This document shows positions 1 to 5,577 of a stretch of 6,344 nt of DNA, in pieces. Below the pieces are notes generated by a model, which did no database searches, was not told where the DNA came from, and was given only the letters and a program-made list of their open reading frames with translations. The stretch spans positions 400 to 6,743 of the forward strand of contig JAUNCU010000157.1 in the NCBI GenBank assembly GCA_030526455.1, in the 5' to 3' direction. Every line of letters starts with the position of its first letter. The first letter of the stretch is position 1. The stretch is from Bacteroidales bacterium (GTDB lineage Bacteria; Bacteroidota; Bacteroidia; Bacteroidales; Muribaculaceae). Position numbers and translations under genes: made by a program.

Positions 1-921
1 GACGAAATTCCCGAGGTGCCCGATTTGCTCAACGAAGCGCATCGCCTAATTTCCGAGAAAGGAATGAGGTTTATTTTGTGCGGGTCGAGTGCAAGGAAAC
101 TGAAAAGAAAGGGACACAACACGTTAGGAGGCCGTGCATTTCCTGAGTATTTCTATCCGCTGGTGAGCGCAGAGATTCCCGATTTTGACCTTGAAAAGGC
201 ATTGAATCATGGCATGCTCCCCACGCATTATTTGGCAAAGTCGCCATCTCGATTCCTTACGGCCTATGTGGACGTGTACTTGAAAGAGGAAATAAAAGAA
301 GAATCGCTGGTGCGCAACCTTACCACCTTCCAGCGATTTTTGGAAGTGGCAGCCTTATGTGATGGCGAGATGGTGAATTATAATAATGTGGCACAAGATT
401 GCGGTGTGAGTGCTGTGACTGTTAAAAGTTATTTTGAGATTCTCCAAGATTCGCTGGTGGGCTACATGATTCCGGCCTTCACCAAATCCATGAAGCGACG
501 CCTTGTGCAATCGCCGCGTTTCTACTACTTCGATGTGGGTGTGGCCAACCACTTACTCCATCGCAAGAACTTGGAGAGAGGCACTGTGGAATACGGGCAT
601 GCCTTTGAGCATTTCGTAATACAGGAAATGGTGGCATATCTTGCCCTGAACAATCGCGACGAAAAACTTTACTATTGGCGCACCTACTCTGGAACCGAGG
701 TGGATGCGGTGATAGACGACGCTAAGGTGGCTATCGAAATAAAATCGGTGGAAGAAGTGCTTCCAAAGCATCTGAAAGGACTGAAGGCTTTTGGCGAGGA
801 GTATCCCGGCTCACGACGAATGATAGTGTCGCTCGATGTAATCAACCGCAAGATAGGTGATATCGAAGCCATCTATATTCTCGACTTCTTGAAAATGCTT
901 TGGAATGGCGAAATACAGTGA
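1..921 (+). CDS. AAA-family ATPase with DUF4143 C-terminal domain, 5' end missing
   Basis: The reading frame is open from base 1 and ends at TGA 919-921, leaving 306 residues; the true start and the Walker A part lie upstream of the window. The first visible residues, DEIP, fit the Walker B/DEI motif of this ATPase family, and ILCGSSARKL (about residues 25-34) fits the sensor segment that follows it. A winged-helix-like stretch lies near residues 125-157. The C-terminal part resembles the PD-(D/E)xK nuclease fold found in DUF4143: TEVD at about 232-235, then AIEIKS at 244-249. Family members are common, often multicopy, in Bacteroidales; the role is poorly defined and no specific substrate can be inferred. 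No terminator is visible before the next gene 44 bp downstream, so read-through is possible. Family assignment is firm, biological role is not. Confidence 0.88.
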   Translation, partial: DEIPEVPDLLNEAHRLISEKGMRFILCGSSARKLKRKGHNTLGGRAFPEYFYPLVSAEIPDFDLEKALNHGMLPTHYLAKSPSRFLTAYVDVYLKEEIKEESLVRNLTTFQRFLEVAALCDGEMVNYNNVAQDCGVSAVTVKSYFEILQDSLVGYMIPAFTKSMKRRLVQSPRFYYFDVGVANHLLHRKNLERGTVEYGHAFEHFVIQEMVAYLALNNRDEKLYYWRTYSGTEVDAVIDDAKVAIEIKSVEEVLPKHLKGLKAFGEEYPGSRRMIVSLDVINRKIGDIEAIYILDFLKMLWNGEIQ

Positions 922-942
922 TTTATACATTGAATAGAATAT

Positions 943-950
943 TAATTTTG
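943..950 (+). promoter_or_regulatory. Possible Bacteroidota -7 box (TAATTTTG) before the small exported protein gene
   Basis: TAATTTTG matches TAnnTTTG and lies 15 bp before the ATG at 966, in an AT-rich gap. No TTTG element sits at the expected distance upstream (around 919-922), so this is a half-site only. If used, the leader would be very short, about 10 nt. Confidence 0.3.
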
Positions 951-965
951 AAAATTTATTGAAAG

Positions 966-1385
966 ATGAAGAAGAAATTATTGATTTTTGCAGTGATGGT
1001 GATGGCATGTGTGGCTTCTGCCAGCGCTGCGGGTGTTCAACTGAAATACCGCGGTACCGTGGCTGGGGCTGCCATTGAAGTGGCGCTGAACTATAATACG
1101 GGCGATGTGGCCACTGGCGGCACTCCCTACTGGATCGACGATAGCCACTGCCGCTACGTGAAATATGCCACCGACGTGCTCACGCTTCGCCCCACGACCT
1201 CAGCGGCGAGCAAGAAGTGGGTGTTTGAAGAATACGACGACAAAGGCCGCCACACCGGTCACTGGGAATTAAAAGAAGGCAAATCAGGCCTCACCGGCAC
1301 ATTCAAAGCCATCCGCACCGGCAAAGTGTACAAGGTGAACCTCACCAGCGTTAACGACTACGATGAGTGGGATTGGGCTTATTGA
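966..1385 (+). CDS. Small exported protein of unknown function
   Basis: 139 residues. The first 22 form a clear signal peptide: KKK, a hydrophobic core (LLIFAVMVMACVA), then an ASA/SAA cleavage site for signal peptidase I. VMAC at 12-15 is a poor lipobox (Met at -2), so lipoprotein processing is possible but less likely. The mature part of about 117 residues has alternating polar and hydrophobic stretches, many aromatics and one cysteine (C62). The segment at residues 85-126 (WVFEEYDDKGRHTGHWELKE, then LTGTF and YKVNL) suggests antiparallel beta strands, such as a small beta sandwich or barrel. I recognise no named family. It probably sits in the periplasm or outside the cell. Its last 23 bases overlap the start of the regulator gene that follows. 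The ATG at 966 is chosen because it gives an intact signal peptide. Confidence 0.8.
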   Translation: MKKKLLIFAVMVMACVASASAAGVQLKYRGTVAGAAIEVALNYNTGDVATGGTPYWIDDSHCRYVKYATDVLTLRPTTSAASKKWVFEEYDDKGRHTGHWELKEGKSGLTGTFKAIRTGKVYKVNLTSVNDYDEWDWAY

Positions 1386-1734
1386 ATACTTAGAGACCCA
1401 CCAGCCTAAGAATACCACAGGGTGGAGAGAACGGGCGCAGTGGCGTAGAGAAAATCGCATTTGGCTTCGCCGAAGTCAGGAAATTGCTTTGGCGATGCTT
1501 GGAAAGATGGATGAATTGAAACTATCGCAAACGGATTTGGCAAAGCGCATGGGATGTAGCCAGCAGTATGTTTCTAAGGTGCTGAAAGGTGGTGAAAATC
1601 TGTCGTTAGAGACAATTACAAAGATTGAAGCGGCACTGGGGTTGTCAATTCTTCCACCGCTTAATGAACAACATCGAATAGAGACAATTGCTAATGTGGC
1701 AGACCCTTCCGAACAGTATTCTGCCAAGCGATAG
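1363..1734 (+). CDS. XRE/HTH_3-family DNA-binding protein, orphan HigA-like antitoxin or regulator
   Basis: 123 residues. The helix-turn-helix spans about residues 52-95: helix QTDLAKRMG (56-64), the turn with CS, recognition helix QQYVSKVLKG (67-76), then ENLSLETITKIEAALG, all classic XRE features. The N-terminal part with WRERAQWRRENRIWLRRSQ (21-39) is basic and helical and resembles the N-terminus of related Bacteroidales regulators as I remember them, so the protein looks complete. No HigB, RelE or other toxin gene lies beside it, so an antitoxin role is not supported by context. ATG 1363 is the first in-frame start and overlaps the upstream gene by 23 bp in another frame; the next ATG (about residue 45) would remove the conserved N-terminal block. 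Translational coupling to the upstream gene is plausible. A terminator follows 14 bp after the stop. Confidence 0.85.
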   Translation: MSGIGLIEYLETHQPKNTTGWRERAQWRRENRIWLRRSQEIALAMLGKMDELKLSQTDLAKRMGCSQQYVSKVLKGGENLSLETITKIEAALGLSILPPLNEQHRIETIANVADPSEQYSAKR

Positions 1735-1748
1735 CGTTACAAAAACAT

Positions 1749-1791
1749 AACTTCGGCCTCGAGGGGGAATCCTTGGGGGCGAAGTTTTTTT
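1749..1791 (+). terminator. Rho-independent terminator after the XRE gene
   Basis: Inverted arms AACTTCG (1749-1755) and CGAAGTT (1780-1786) enclose a GC-rich 24-nt interior that contains the small palindrome CCTCGAGG. A run of seven T ends at 1791. Its position 14 bp after the XRE stop codon fits the end of the upstream transcription unit. Confidence 0.8.
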
Positions 1792-1809
1792 GTGGGGTTG
1801 GCTGGTGGG

Positions 1810-2103
1810 AAAGGTTCAGTGGAGATTTAGTGGGGATAAAGATTCCGATAAATGGCAGATGGGCAGGGGGTGTGTCGAAATGCACAAATACGCCCAAAAT
1901 CGGGAAAATTTATGGTAGGGACGCGATACATCGCGTCCGCATTAGGCGTTGGTAATCAAAACAATAGCATTCGCCTGGCGCGGACGCGATGTATCGCGTC
2001 CCTACCTTATTCTGGGTTTTGCAACACCCTCGTGCCGCTTCCCACACAGCAGTTTTTGAAACGTCTGTATTGTTTATCCCCCAGGATTTTCCACTGAGCC
2101 CTT
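1810..2103. mobile_element. MITE-like non-coding element with imperfect terminal inverted repeats
   Basis: The segment near 1812-1842 and the reverse complement of 2071-2101 match over about 31 positions with about 10 mismatches. Two blocks are exact: TCAGTGGA (1816-1823 against 2090-2097 inverted) and GGGGATAAA (1832-1840 against 2072-2080 inverted). The outer AAGG-like bases also pair loosely. Between these ends lies the perfect inverted repeat at 1914-2006. The roughly 290 bp hold no credible gene, and the element lies between two convergent terminators, a typical safe site for a MITE or REP-type insertion. I could not find a clear target-site duplication, so the exact ends and the mobilising transposase are unknown. 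It could instead be an immobile palindromic intergenic repeat. Confidence 0.5.
1914..2006. repeat. Perfect 27-bp inverted repeat with self-palindromic arms
   Basis: Arms 1914-1940 and 1980-2006 are exact reverse complements. Beyond them, after one mismatch and two G-U positions, five more pairs form (AGGCG 1944-1948 with CGCCT 1972-1976), leaving a 23-nt AT-rich loop. Each arm also contains its own palindrome, GGACGCGATACATCGCGTCC in the left arm (9 + 2 + 9 bases), so the DNA or RNA can fold either as one long hairpin or as two short ones. The core resembles dispersed palindromic repeats that I recall from many bacterial genomes, which often give spurious translated peptides such as RDAIHRV. 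That comparison is from memory and not checked. Confidence 0.9.
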
Positions 2104-2128
2104 ATCTGACCTATCGGACTTATCAGAC
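2102..2128. repeat. Three tandem imperfect 9-mers (YTATCnGAC)
   Basis: TTATCTGAC (2102-2110), CTATCGGAC (2111-2119) and TTATCAGAC (2120-2128) follow each other without gaps, directly beside the right end of the MITE-like element. A 7-bp inverted pair, CCACTGA (2091-2097) and TCAGTGG (2148-2154), brackets them. Role unknown; similar short arrays occur between genes in Bacteroidales as far as I recall. Confidence 0.65.
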
Positions 2129-2176
2129 GATGTAGGGCCTTTTTGATTCAGTGGGCCTGCGTGGCGGGTGGTGTGT

Positions 2177-2218
2177 AAAAAAAAAGCAGTCTTGGAGCGT
2201 GTGGGGGCTCCAAGACTG
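2177..2218 (-). terminator. Strong rho-independent terminator of glnS
   Basis: Read on the minus strand, CAGTCTTGGAGC (2218-2207) pairs perfectly over 12 bp with GCTCCAAGACTG (2198-2187) around an 8-nt loop. After one C, a run of nine T follows (2185-2177). It lies about 60 bp beyond the glnS stop codon and faces the terminator at 1749-1791. Confidence 0.93.
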
Positions 2219-2278
2219 GCTATTTATGTAAGTGAAATTGCTTTTGGGGCAATTTTTGCTTTGCTTATTGGGTGCAAA

Positions 2279-3997
2279 TTACTTTTTGTTTTGCTTTGCC
2301 CAACTGTCTTTCAGGCCGATGGTGCGGTTGAAGACGAGTTTCTCTTCGGTGGTGTCTTCGTCGACGCAGAAGTAGCCTATGCGCTGGAACTGGAACTTGT
2401 CGCCTTGCTTGGCTGTCTCGGCGAGGAATGGCTCGATCTTTGCGTTTTCAATCACCTTGAGCGAGTCGGGGTTGAGGAGTTCGCGGAAGTCGTGCTCGGT
2501 GTCGGCGCTTGGGTTTTCTACGGCGAAGAGGCGGTCGTAGATGCGCACTTCTGCATCCTTGCAGTGGCGAGCCGATACCCAGTGGAGCGTGCCCTTCACC
2601 TTGCGATTGGCACCTTCCATACCGCTGAGTGTGTCGGGGTCGTAGGTGCATTGGATTTCGGTGATGTTGCCATCGGCATCCTTGGTGCAGCCGGTGCACA
2701 TGATGATGTAGGCACCCTTGAGGCGCACTTCCTTGCCTGGGGTGAGGCGGAAGAATTTCTTAGGCGCGTCTTCCATGAAGTCGTCGCGCTCGATGTAGAG
2801 TTCGCGGCTGAAAGGCATCTTGTGAGTGCCAGCGTCTTCCTTCTCGGGGTTGTTGTCCATGTCCATCATCTCCACCTTGTCTTCAGGATAGTTGGTGATT
2901 ACCACCTTCACAGGGTCGAGCACGGCACACACGCGGCCAGCGTTCTTGTTCAGGTCTTCACGAATGCTGTGTTCGAGCAGGCTGATGTCGTTGAGCGCCT
3001 CAAATTTTGTGTAGCCAATGTTGTTGATGAAGTTCTTGATCGATTCAGGGGTGAAGCCACGGCGACGCAGACCGCAGATAGTTGGCATGCGAGGGTCGTC
3101 CCAGCCGTTCACCAAGCCTTCCTGCACCAGTTGGAGCAGTTTGCGCTTGCTCATCACGGTGTAGGTGAGGTTGAGGCGGTTGAATTCAATCTGTCGTGGG
3201 CAGTATTCGTCCACCTTATCGCCCGCGAGTTCCTTCACGTATTTTTCGTAGAGAGGGCGGTGAGGCACGAATTCGAGCGTACAGATCGAGTGGGTCACGC
3301 CCTCGAAGTAGTCGCTCTGGCCGTGGGCGAAGTCATACATAGGATACACCTTCCACTTGTCGCCGGTGCGCCAGTGAGGACGCAGGATGATGCGATACAT
3401 GATAGGGTCGCGGAAGTGCATATTGTCGCTTGCCATGTCGATTTTCGCGCGCAGCACGTGGCTGCCTTCGGGAAATTCGCCGGCGTTCATGCGGGTAAAC
3501 AGGTCGAGGTTTTCTTCCACCGAGCGGTTGCGGAAGGGGCTTTCCTGGCCAGGAGTGGTGGGAGTGCCCTTCTGAGCGGCAATCTGTTCGCTGGTCTGGT
3601 CGTCGACATAGGCCTTGCCCTCCTTAATCAGGCGAATGGCAAAGTCGTAGAGTTTCTGGAAATAGTCGCTCGCGTAGTAGAGGCGGTCGCCCCAGTCGTA
3701 GCCCAGCCACTTGATGTCGCGCATGATGGCTTGCTCATATTCAGTATCTTCTTTAGCGGGGTTGGTGTCGTCGAAACGCAAGTTGCAGGTACCGCCAAAC
3801 ATCTCAGCCACCCCGAAGTCCATGCAGATAGCCTTAGCGTGGCCAATGTGCAGATAGCCATTAGGTTCGGGTGGGAAACGAGTGTTCAGTCGTCCGCCAT
3901 TCTTGCCGGCGGCCAAATCGTCGGCCACCAATTGCTGAACAAAGTTCAGGCTCTTTTTCTCTTCGTTCTCGTTGAGTTGAATGTTGTTTTCAGCCAT
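2279..3997 (-). CDS. glnS: Glutaminyl-tRNA synthetase (GlnRS), class Ic aminoacyl-tRNA synthetase
   Basis: 572 residues, close to the usual 550-580 for bacterial GlnRS. The cytoplasmic enzyme joins glutamine to tRNA-Gln using ATP. Class I signatures are intact: FPPEPNGYLHIGHAKAI (41-57) with HIGH at 50-53, and VMSKR (281-285) as the KMSKS loop. RFDDTNP (74-80), YDFAHGQSD (221-229) and HSICTLEF (236-243) match the active-site region; Y221 and C239 align with E. coli Tyr211 and Cys229, which separates this enzyme from GluRS. The C-terminal part from about 345 fits the beta-barrel anticodon-binding domains and ends at the TAA in 2281-2279. The start is ATG at 3997, giving MAENNIQLNE. An upstream in-frame ATG at 4096 would add 33 residues but lies before the predicted -7 box (4066-4073), so it is unlikely. 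The gene stands alone, with its own promoter and terminator. Confidence 0.98.
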   Translation of the reverse strand: MAENNIQLNENEEKKSLNFVQQLVADDLAAGKNGGRLNTRFPPEPNGYLHIGHAKAICMDFGVAEMFGGTCNLRFDDTNPAKEDTEYEQAIMRDIKWLGYDWGDRLYYASDYFQKLYDFAIRLIKEGKAYVDDQTSEQIAAQKGTPTTPGQESPFRNRSVEENLDLFTRMNAGEFPEGSHVLRAKIDMASDNMHFRDPIMYRIILRPHWRTGDKWKVYPMYDFAHGQSDYFEGVTHSICTLEFVPHRPLYEKYVKELAGDKVDEYCPRQIEFNRLNLTYTVMSKRKLLQLVQEGLVNGWDDPRMPTICGLRRRGFTPESIKNFINNIGYTKFEALNDISLLEHSIREDLNKNAGRVCAVLDPVKVVITNYPEDKVEMMDMDNNPEKEDAGTHKMPFSRELYIERDDFMEDAPKKFFRLTPGKEVRLKGAYIIMCTGCTKDADGNITEIQCTYDPDTLSGMEGANRKVKGTLHWVSARHCKDAEVRIYDRLFAVENPSADTEHDFRELLNPDSLKVIENAKIEPFLAETAKQGDKFQFQRIGYFCVDEDTTEEKLVFNRTIGLKDSWAKQNKK

Positions 3998-4065
3998 ATC
4001 TTTAGATATTGATTTTGCACAATTAAGATGCACCCACACAGCGGGGCACAAATAAATATAATGTG

Positions 4066-4097
4066 CAAAGGTAATAAAAAATATCATTTTTGGCAAA
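4066..4097 (-). promoter_or_regulatory. glnS promoter, Bacteroidota type
   Basis: On the minus strand, TTTG at 4097-4094 is followed after 20 bp by TACCTTTG at 4073-4066, matching the Bacteroidota -33/-7 consensus TTTG...TAnnTTTG. Transcription would begin near 4060, giving a leader of about 60 nt before the ATG at 3997. The leader is too short for a T-box and shows only a weak GC hairpin around 4031-4050. Confidence 0.75.
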
Positions 4098-4110
4098 TAG
4101 GAAAAAATCT

Positions 4111-4139
4111 GACTTGCAAGGAGGAAGAGGTGTCAAGTC
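4111..4139. promoter_or_regulatory. Small inverted repeat between divergent promoters
   Basis: GACTTG (4111-4116) and CAAGTC (4134-4139) form 6-bp arms with a 17-bp spacer, and the palindrome CTTGCAAG (4113-4120) overlaps the left arm. It lies between the glnS and Sel1-protein promoters, where an operator could act on both. The arms are short and the match may be chance. Confidence 0.2.
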
Positions 4140-4161
4140 GTTTTGTTTTATTAAGGAGATG

Positions 4162-4193
4162 TTTGGGTGGCTCGCCGAAAGTTTTTAACTTTG
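4162..4193 (+). promoter_or_regulatory. Promoter of the Sel1-repeat gene, Bacteroidota type
   Basis: TTTG (4162-4165), a 20-bp spacer, then TAACTTTG (4186-4193). Transcription would start near 4199, giving a leader of about 50 nt. The leader is AT-rich and contains the short palindrome CTTAATTGATTAAG (4230-4243) just before the ATG at 4250. Confidence 0.78.
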
Positions 4194-4249
4194 TGGAAGA
4201 AAGAATACTCATACTCTGAATTTATAATACTTAATTGATTAAGAATAAC

Positions 4250-5356
4250 ATGATTAAACATCTTTGTATCTCGCTCATCGTGGCGATGCTGTTCACTGCT
4301 GGTACAGCCAGTGCTCAACGCCGTGCCGCTGCGAATAGCGGTGCCAAAACCACCCATGCCACCCAAACGGTGAAACTCCCCAATGATGCCGCCTTGGTGG
4401 CAAAAGCACAGGCTGGCGACGCCCGCTCGCAAGCGCTTGTAGGGCGCTGCTATCGCATTGGCGAGGAGGGCGTGAAGAAAAATTATCTCGAGGCTGTGAA
4501 GTGGCTGCAAAAGGCTGTATCACAAGGTGATGGCGTTGGCTGTTACGAATTGGGTTTCTGCTATGAAATGGGGCATGGCGTTACTGCTAACTATACCAAG
4601 GCGAACGAACTCTATAAGCAGGCAATAGCGGCACTCACCCCTGAAGCAGAAGCCGGGAATGCGATATCGCAAATATTTCTTGGTCGTTGTTATGACTTTG
4701 GATATGGTACTGAACAAAACAGTACCGAGGCTGTGAAGTGGTACCGTCGGGCTGCCGAGCAAGGAAATGCCGATGCACAGTGTAATCTTGGTTTTTGTTA
4801 CGAAAAAGGCCAAGGCGTGAACCAATCTTATACCGAGGCAGTGAAGTGGTATCGCCTGTCTGCCGAGCAAGGAAACGTCCGTGCACAGTGCATTCTTGGT
4901 GTGTGTTACATTAATGGCCAAGGCGTGAAGCAGTCTTATACCGAGGCTGTGAAGTGGAGTCGTCTTTCTGCCGAGCAAGGAAATGCCTTGGCACAGTACA
5001 ATCTTGGTTGGTGTTACGCTGAAGGCCAAGGCGTGAATCAGTCTTTTACTGAGGCTGTGAAGTGGTATCGTCTGTCTGCCGAACAAGGACATGCCAGCGC
5101 TCAGAACAGTCTTGGAGTGTGTTACTATAATGGCCAAGGCGTGAAGCAGTCTTATTCTGAAGCAGTGAAGTGGTTTCGCCTTTCTGCCGAACAAGGATAT
5201 GCCGATGCACAGACAAATCTTGGTAGGTGTTACGCTAACGGCCAAGGCGTGAGCAAAAGCGAATCAACGGCAATTAAATGGTATAAAAATGCAGCGGCAC
5301 AAGGAGATGAAACCGCTAAGAAAATTTTGAGAAAGCGAGGAATATACAACTGGTAA
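4250..5356 (+). CDS. Exported Sel1-repeat (SLR, TPR-like) protein
   Basis: 368 residues. Residues 1-23 are a signal peptide ending ASA-Q, with a likely signal peptidase I site, so the protein is probably periplasmic or secreted. After a low-complexity linker (24-43), eight Sel1-like repeats fill the rest: about 53-93, 94-128, 134-172, then five strict 36-residue units at 173-208, 209-244, 245-280, 281-316 and 317-352. Typical units read LGxCYxxGQGVxQSYTEAVKWYRLSAEQG. Sel1 repeats fold as helix pairs in a solenoid and usually act as protein-interaction scaffolds; the partner here is unknown. Every repeat has a cysteine in LGxCY, and three more lie nearby (98, 178, 214). ATG 4250 is chosen over the in-frame TTG at 4235 because it begins the signal peptide directly. 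The gene has its own promoter and terminator, so it is likely monocistronic. Confidence 0.93.
   Translation: MIKHLCISLIVAMLFTAGTASAQRRAAANSGAKTTHATQTVKLPNDAALVAKAQAGDARSQALVGRCYRIGEEGVKKNYLEAVKWLQKAVSQGDGVGCYELGFCYEMGHGVTANYTKANELYKQAIAALTPEAEAGNAISQIFLGRCYDFGYGTEQNSTEAVKWYRRAAEQGNADAQCNLGFCYEKGQGVNQSYTEAVKWYRLSAEQGNVRAQCILGVCYINGQGVKQSYTEAVKWSRLSAEQGNALAQYNLGWCYAEGQGVNQSFTEAVKWYRLSAEQGHASAQNSLGVCYYNGQGVKQSYSEAVKWFRLSAEQGYADAQTNLGRCYANGQGVSKSESTAIKWYKNAAAQGDETAKKILRKRGIYNW
4766..5305 (+). repeat. Five tandem 108-bp repeats inside the Sel1 gene
   Basis: Units start at 4766, 4874, 4982, 5090 and 5198. The stretch GGCCAAGGCGTGA is identical in all five, and the first four are alike over most of their length. 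Units 1 and 3 encode GQGVNQS and units 2 and 4 encode GQGVKQS, which points to duplication of a 216-bp pair. The fifth unit is more diverged and grades into the C-terminus. Confidence 0.9.
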
Positions 5357-5380
5357 GGCACAGGCAAGCATTTGCCAAAG

Positions 5381-5453
5381 ACTGAAGCCCTAACGGCGAC
5401 CACAAATCGTGCACGGCAACGATTATGGTACCCACTAGGGCTTCAGTTTTTTT
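5381..5453 (+). terminator. Two-tier rho-independent terminator of the Sel1 gene
   Basis: ACTGAAGCCCTA (5381-5392) pairs perfectly with TAGGGCTTCAGT (5436-5447), followed by a T run to 5453. The 43-nt interior folds again: ACCA (5399-5402) with TGGT (5426-5429) and AATCGT (5405-5410) with ACGATT (5419-5424) around an 8-nt loop. It begins 24 bp after the stop codon. The loop is much larger than in most simple terminators. Confidence 0.87.
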
Positions 5454-5455
5454 GT

Positions 5456-5476
5456 TCAAGAGCCCGCTTCTCTTGA
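5456..5476. other. Small hairpin of unknown role
   Basis: TCAAGAG (5456-5462) and CTCTTGA (5470-5476) form a 7-bp stem with a 7-nt loop directly after the terminator T run. No T run follows it, so it is not a second terminator on the plus strand. It may be chance or an accessory structure. Confidence 0.35.
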
Positions 5477-5527
5477 TAGTTATTTGCCCCCAACATTGTG
5501 GCGTTTTTCTCTAAATCCGTGAAAAAA

Positions 5528-5559
5528 TTTGGTGTTTGGGTTTGGTTTGATTAACTTTG
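5528..5559 (+). promoter_or_regulatory. Promoter of the HU gene pair, Bacteroidota type
   Basis: TTTG (5528-5531), a 20-bp spacer and TAACTTTG (5552-5559). The -7 box is identical to that of the Sel1-gene promoter. Transcription would start near 5565, leaving only about 12 nt before the ATG at 5578, an unusually short leader. Confidence 0.78.
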
Positions 5560-5577
5560 TGTGATAAAATCGTTAAT

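Noticed and set aside
1363..1734. A complete toxin-antitoxin module
   Set aside because: Only the HTH protein is present; no RelE/HigB-like or other toxin frame occurs on either side, since the upstream neighbour is an exported protein and a terminator follows.
1773..2097. Two short plus-strand open frames (1773-1955 and 1852-2097)
   Set aside because: They are translations of the terminator and the palindromic repeat; the peptides RDAIHRV and RTRCIASLP arise from the repeat arms.
2168..4012. Long open frame of 614 codons on the plus strand opposite glnS
   Set aside because: It lies entirely antisense to a clear GlnRS gene, its translation is rich in A/V/H/F with no recognisable domain, and it runs through the glnS terminator. 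It is a shadow caused by codon bias in glnS.
3998..4060. T-box or other riboswitch in the glnS leader
   Set aside because: The leader is only about 60 nt, lacks T-box motifs, and T-boxes are not expected in Bacteroidota.
3998..4096. 33-residue N-terminal extension of GlnRS
   Set aside because: The predicted -7 box lies inside the extension, the extra residues are hydrophobic and unlike GlnRS, and the ATG at 3997 gives the expected family length.
4520..5245. Open frame of 241 codons on the minus strand opposite the Sel1 gene
   Set aside because: Its internal repeats simply mirror the 108-bp repeats of the Sel1 gene, and it has no promoter or family signature.
4766..5305. CRISPR-like array
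   Set aside because: The regular 108-bp period is coding, keeps the reading frame and encodes Sel1 repeats; there are no short repeats separated by unique spacers.
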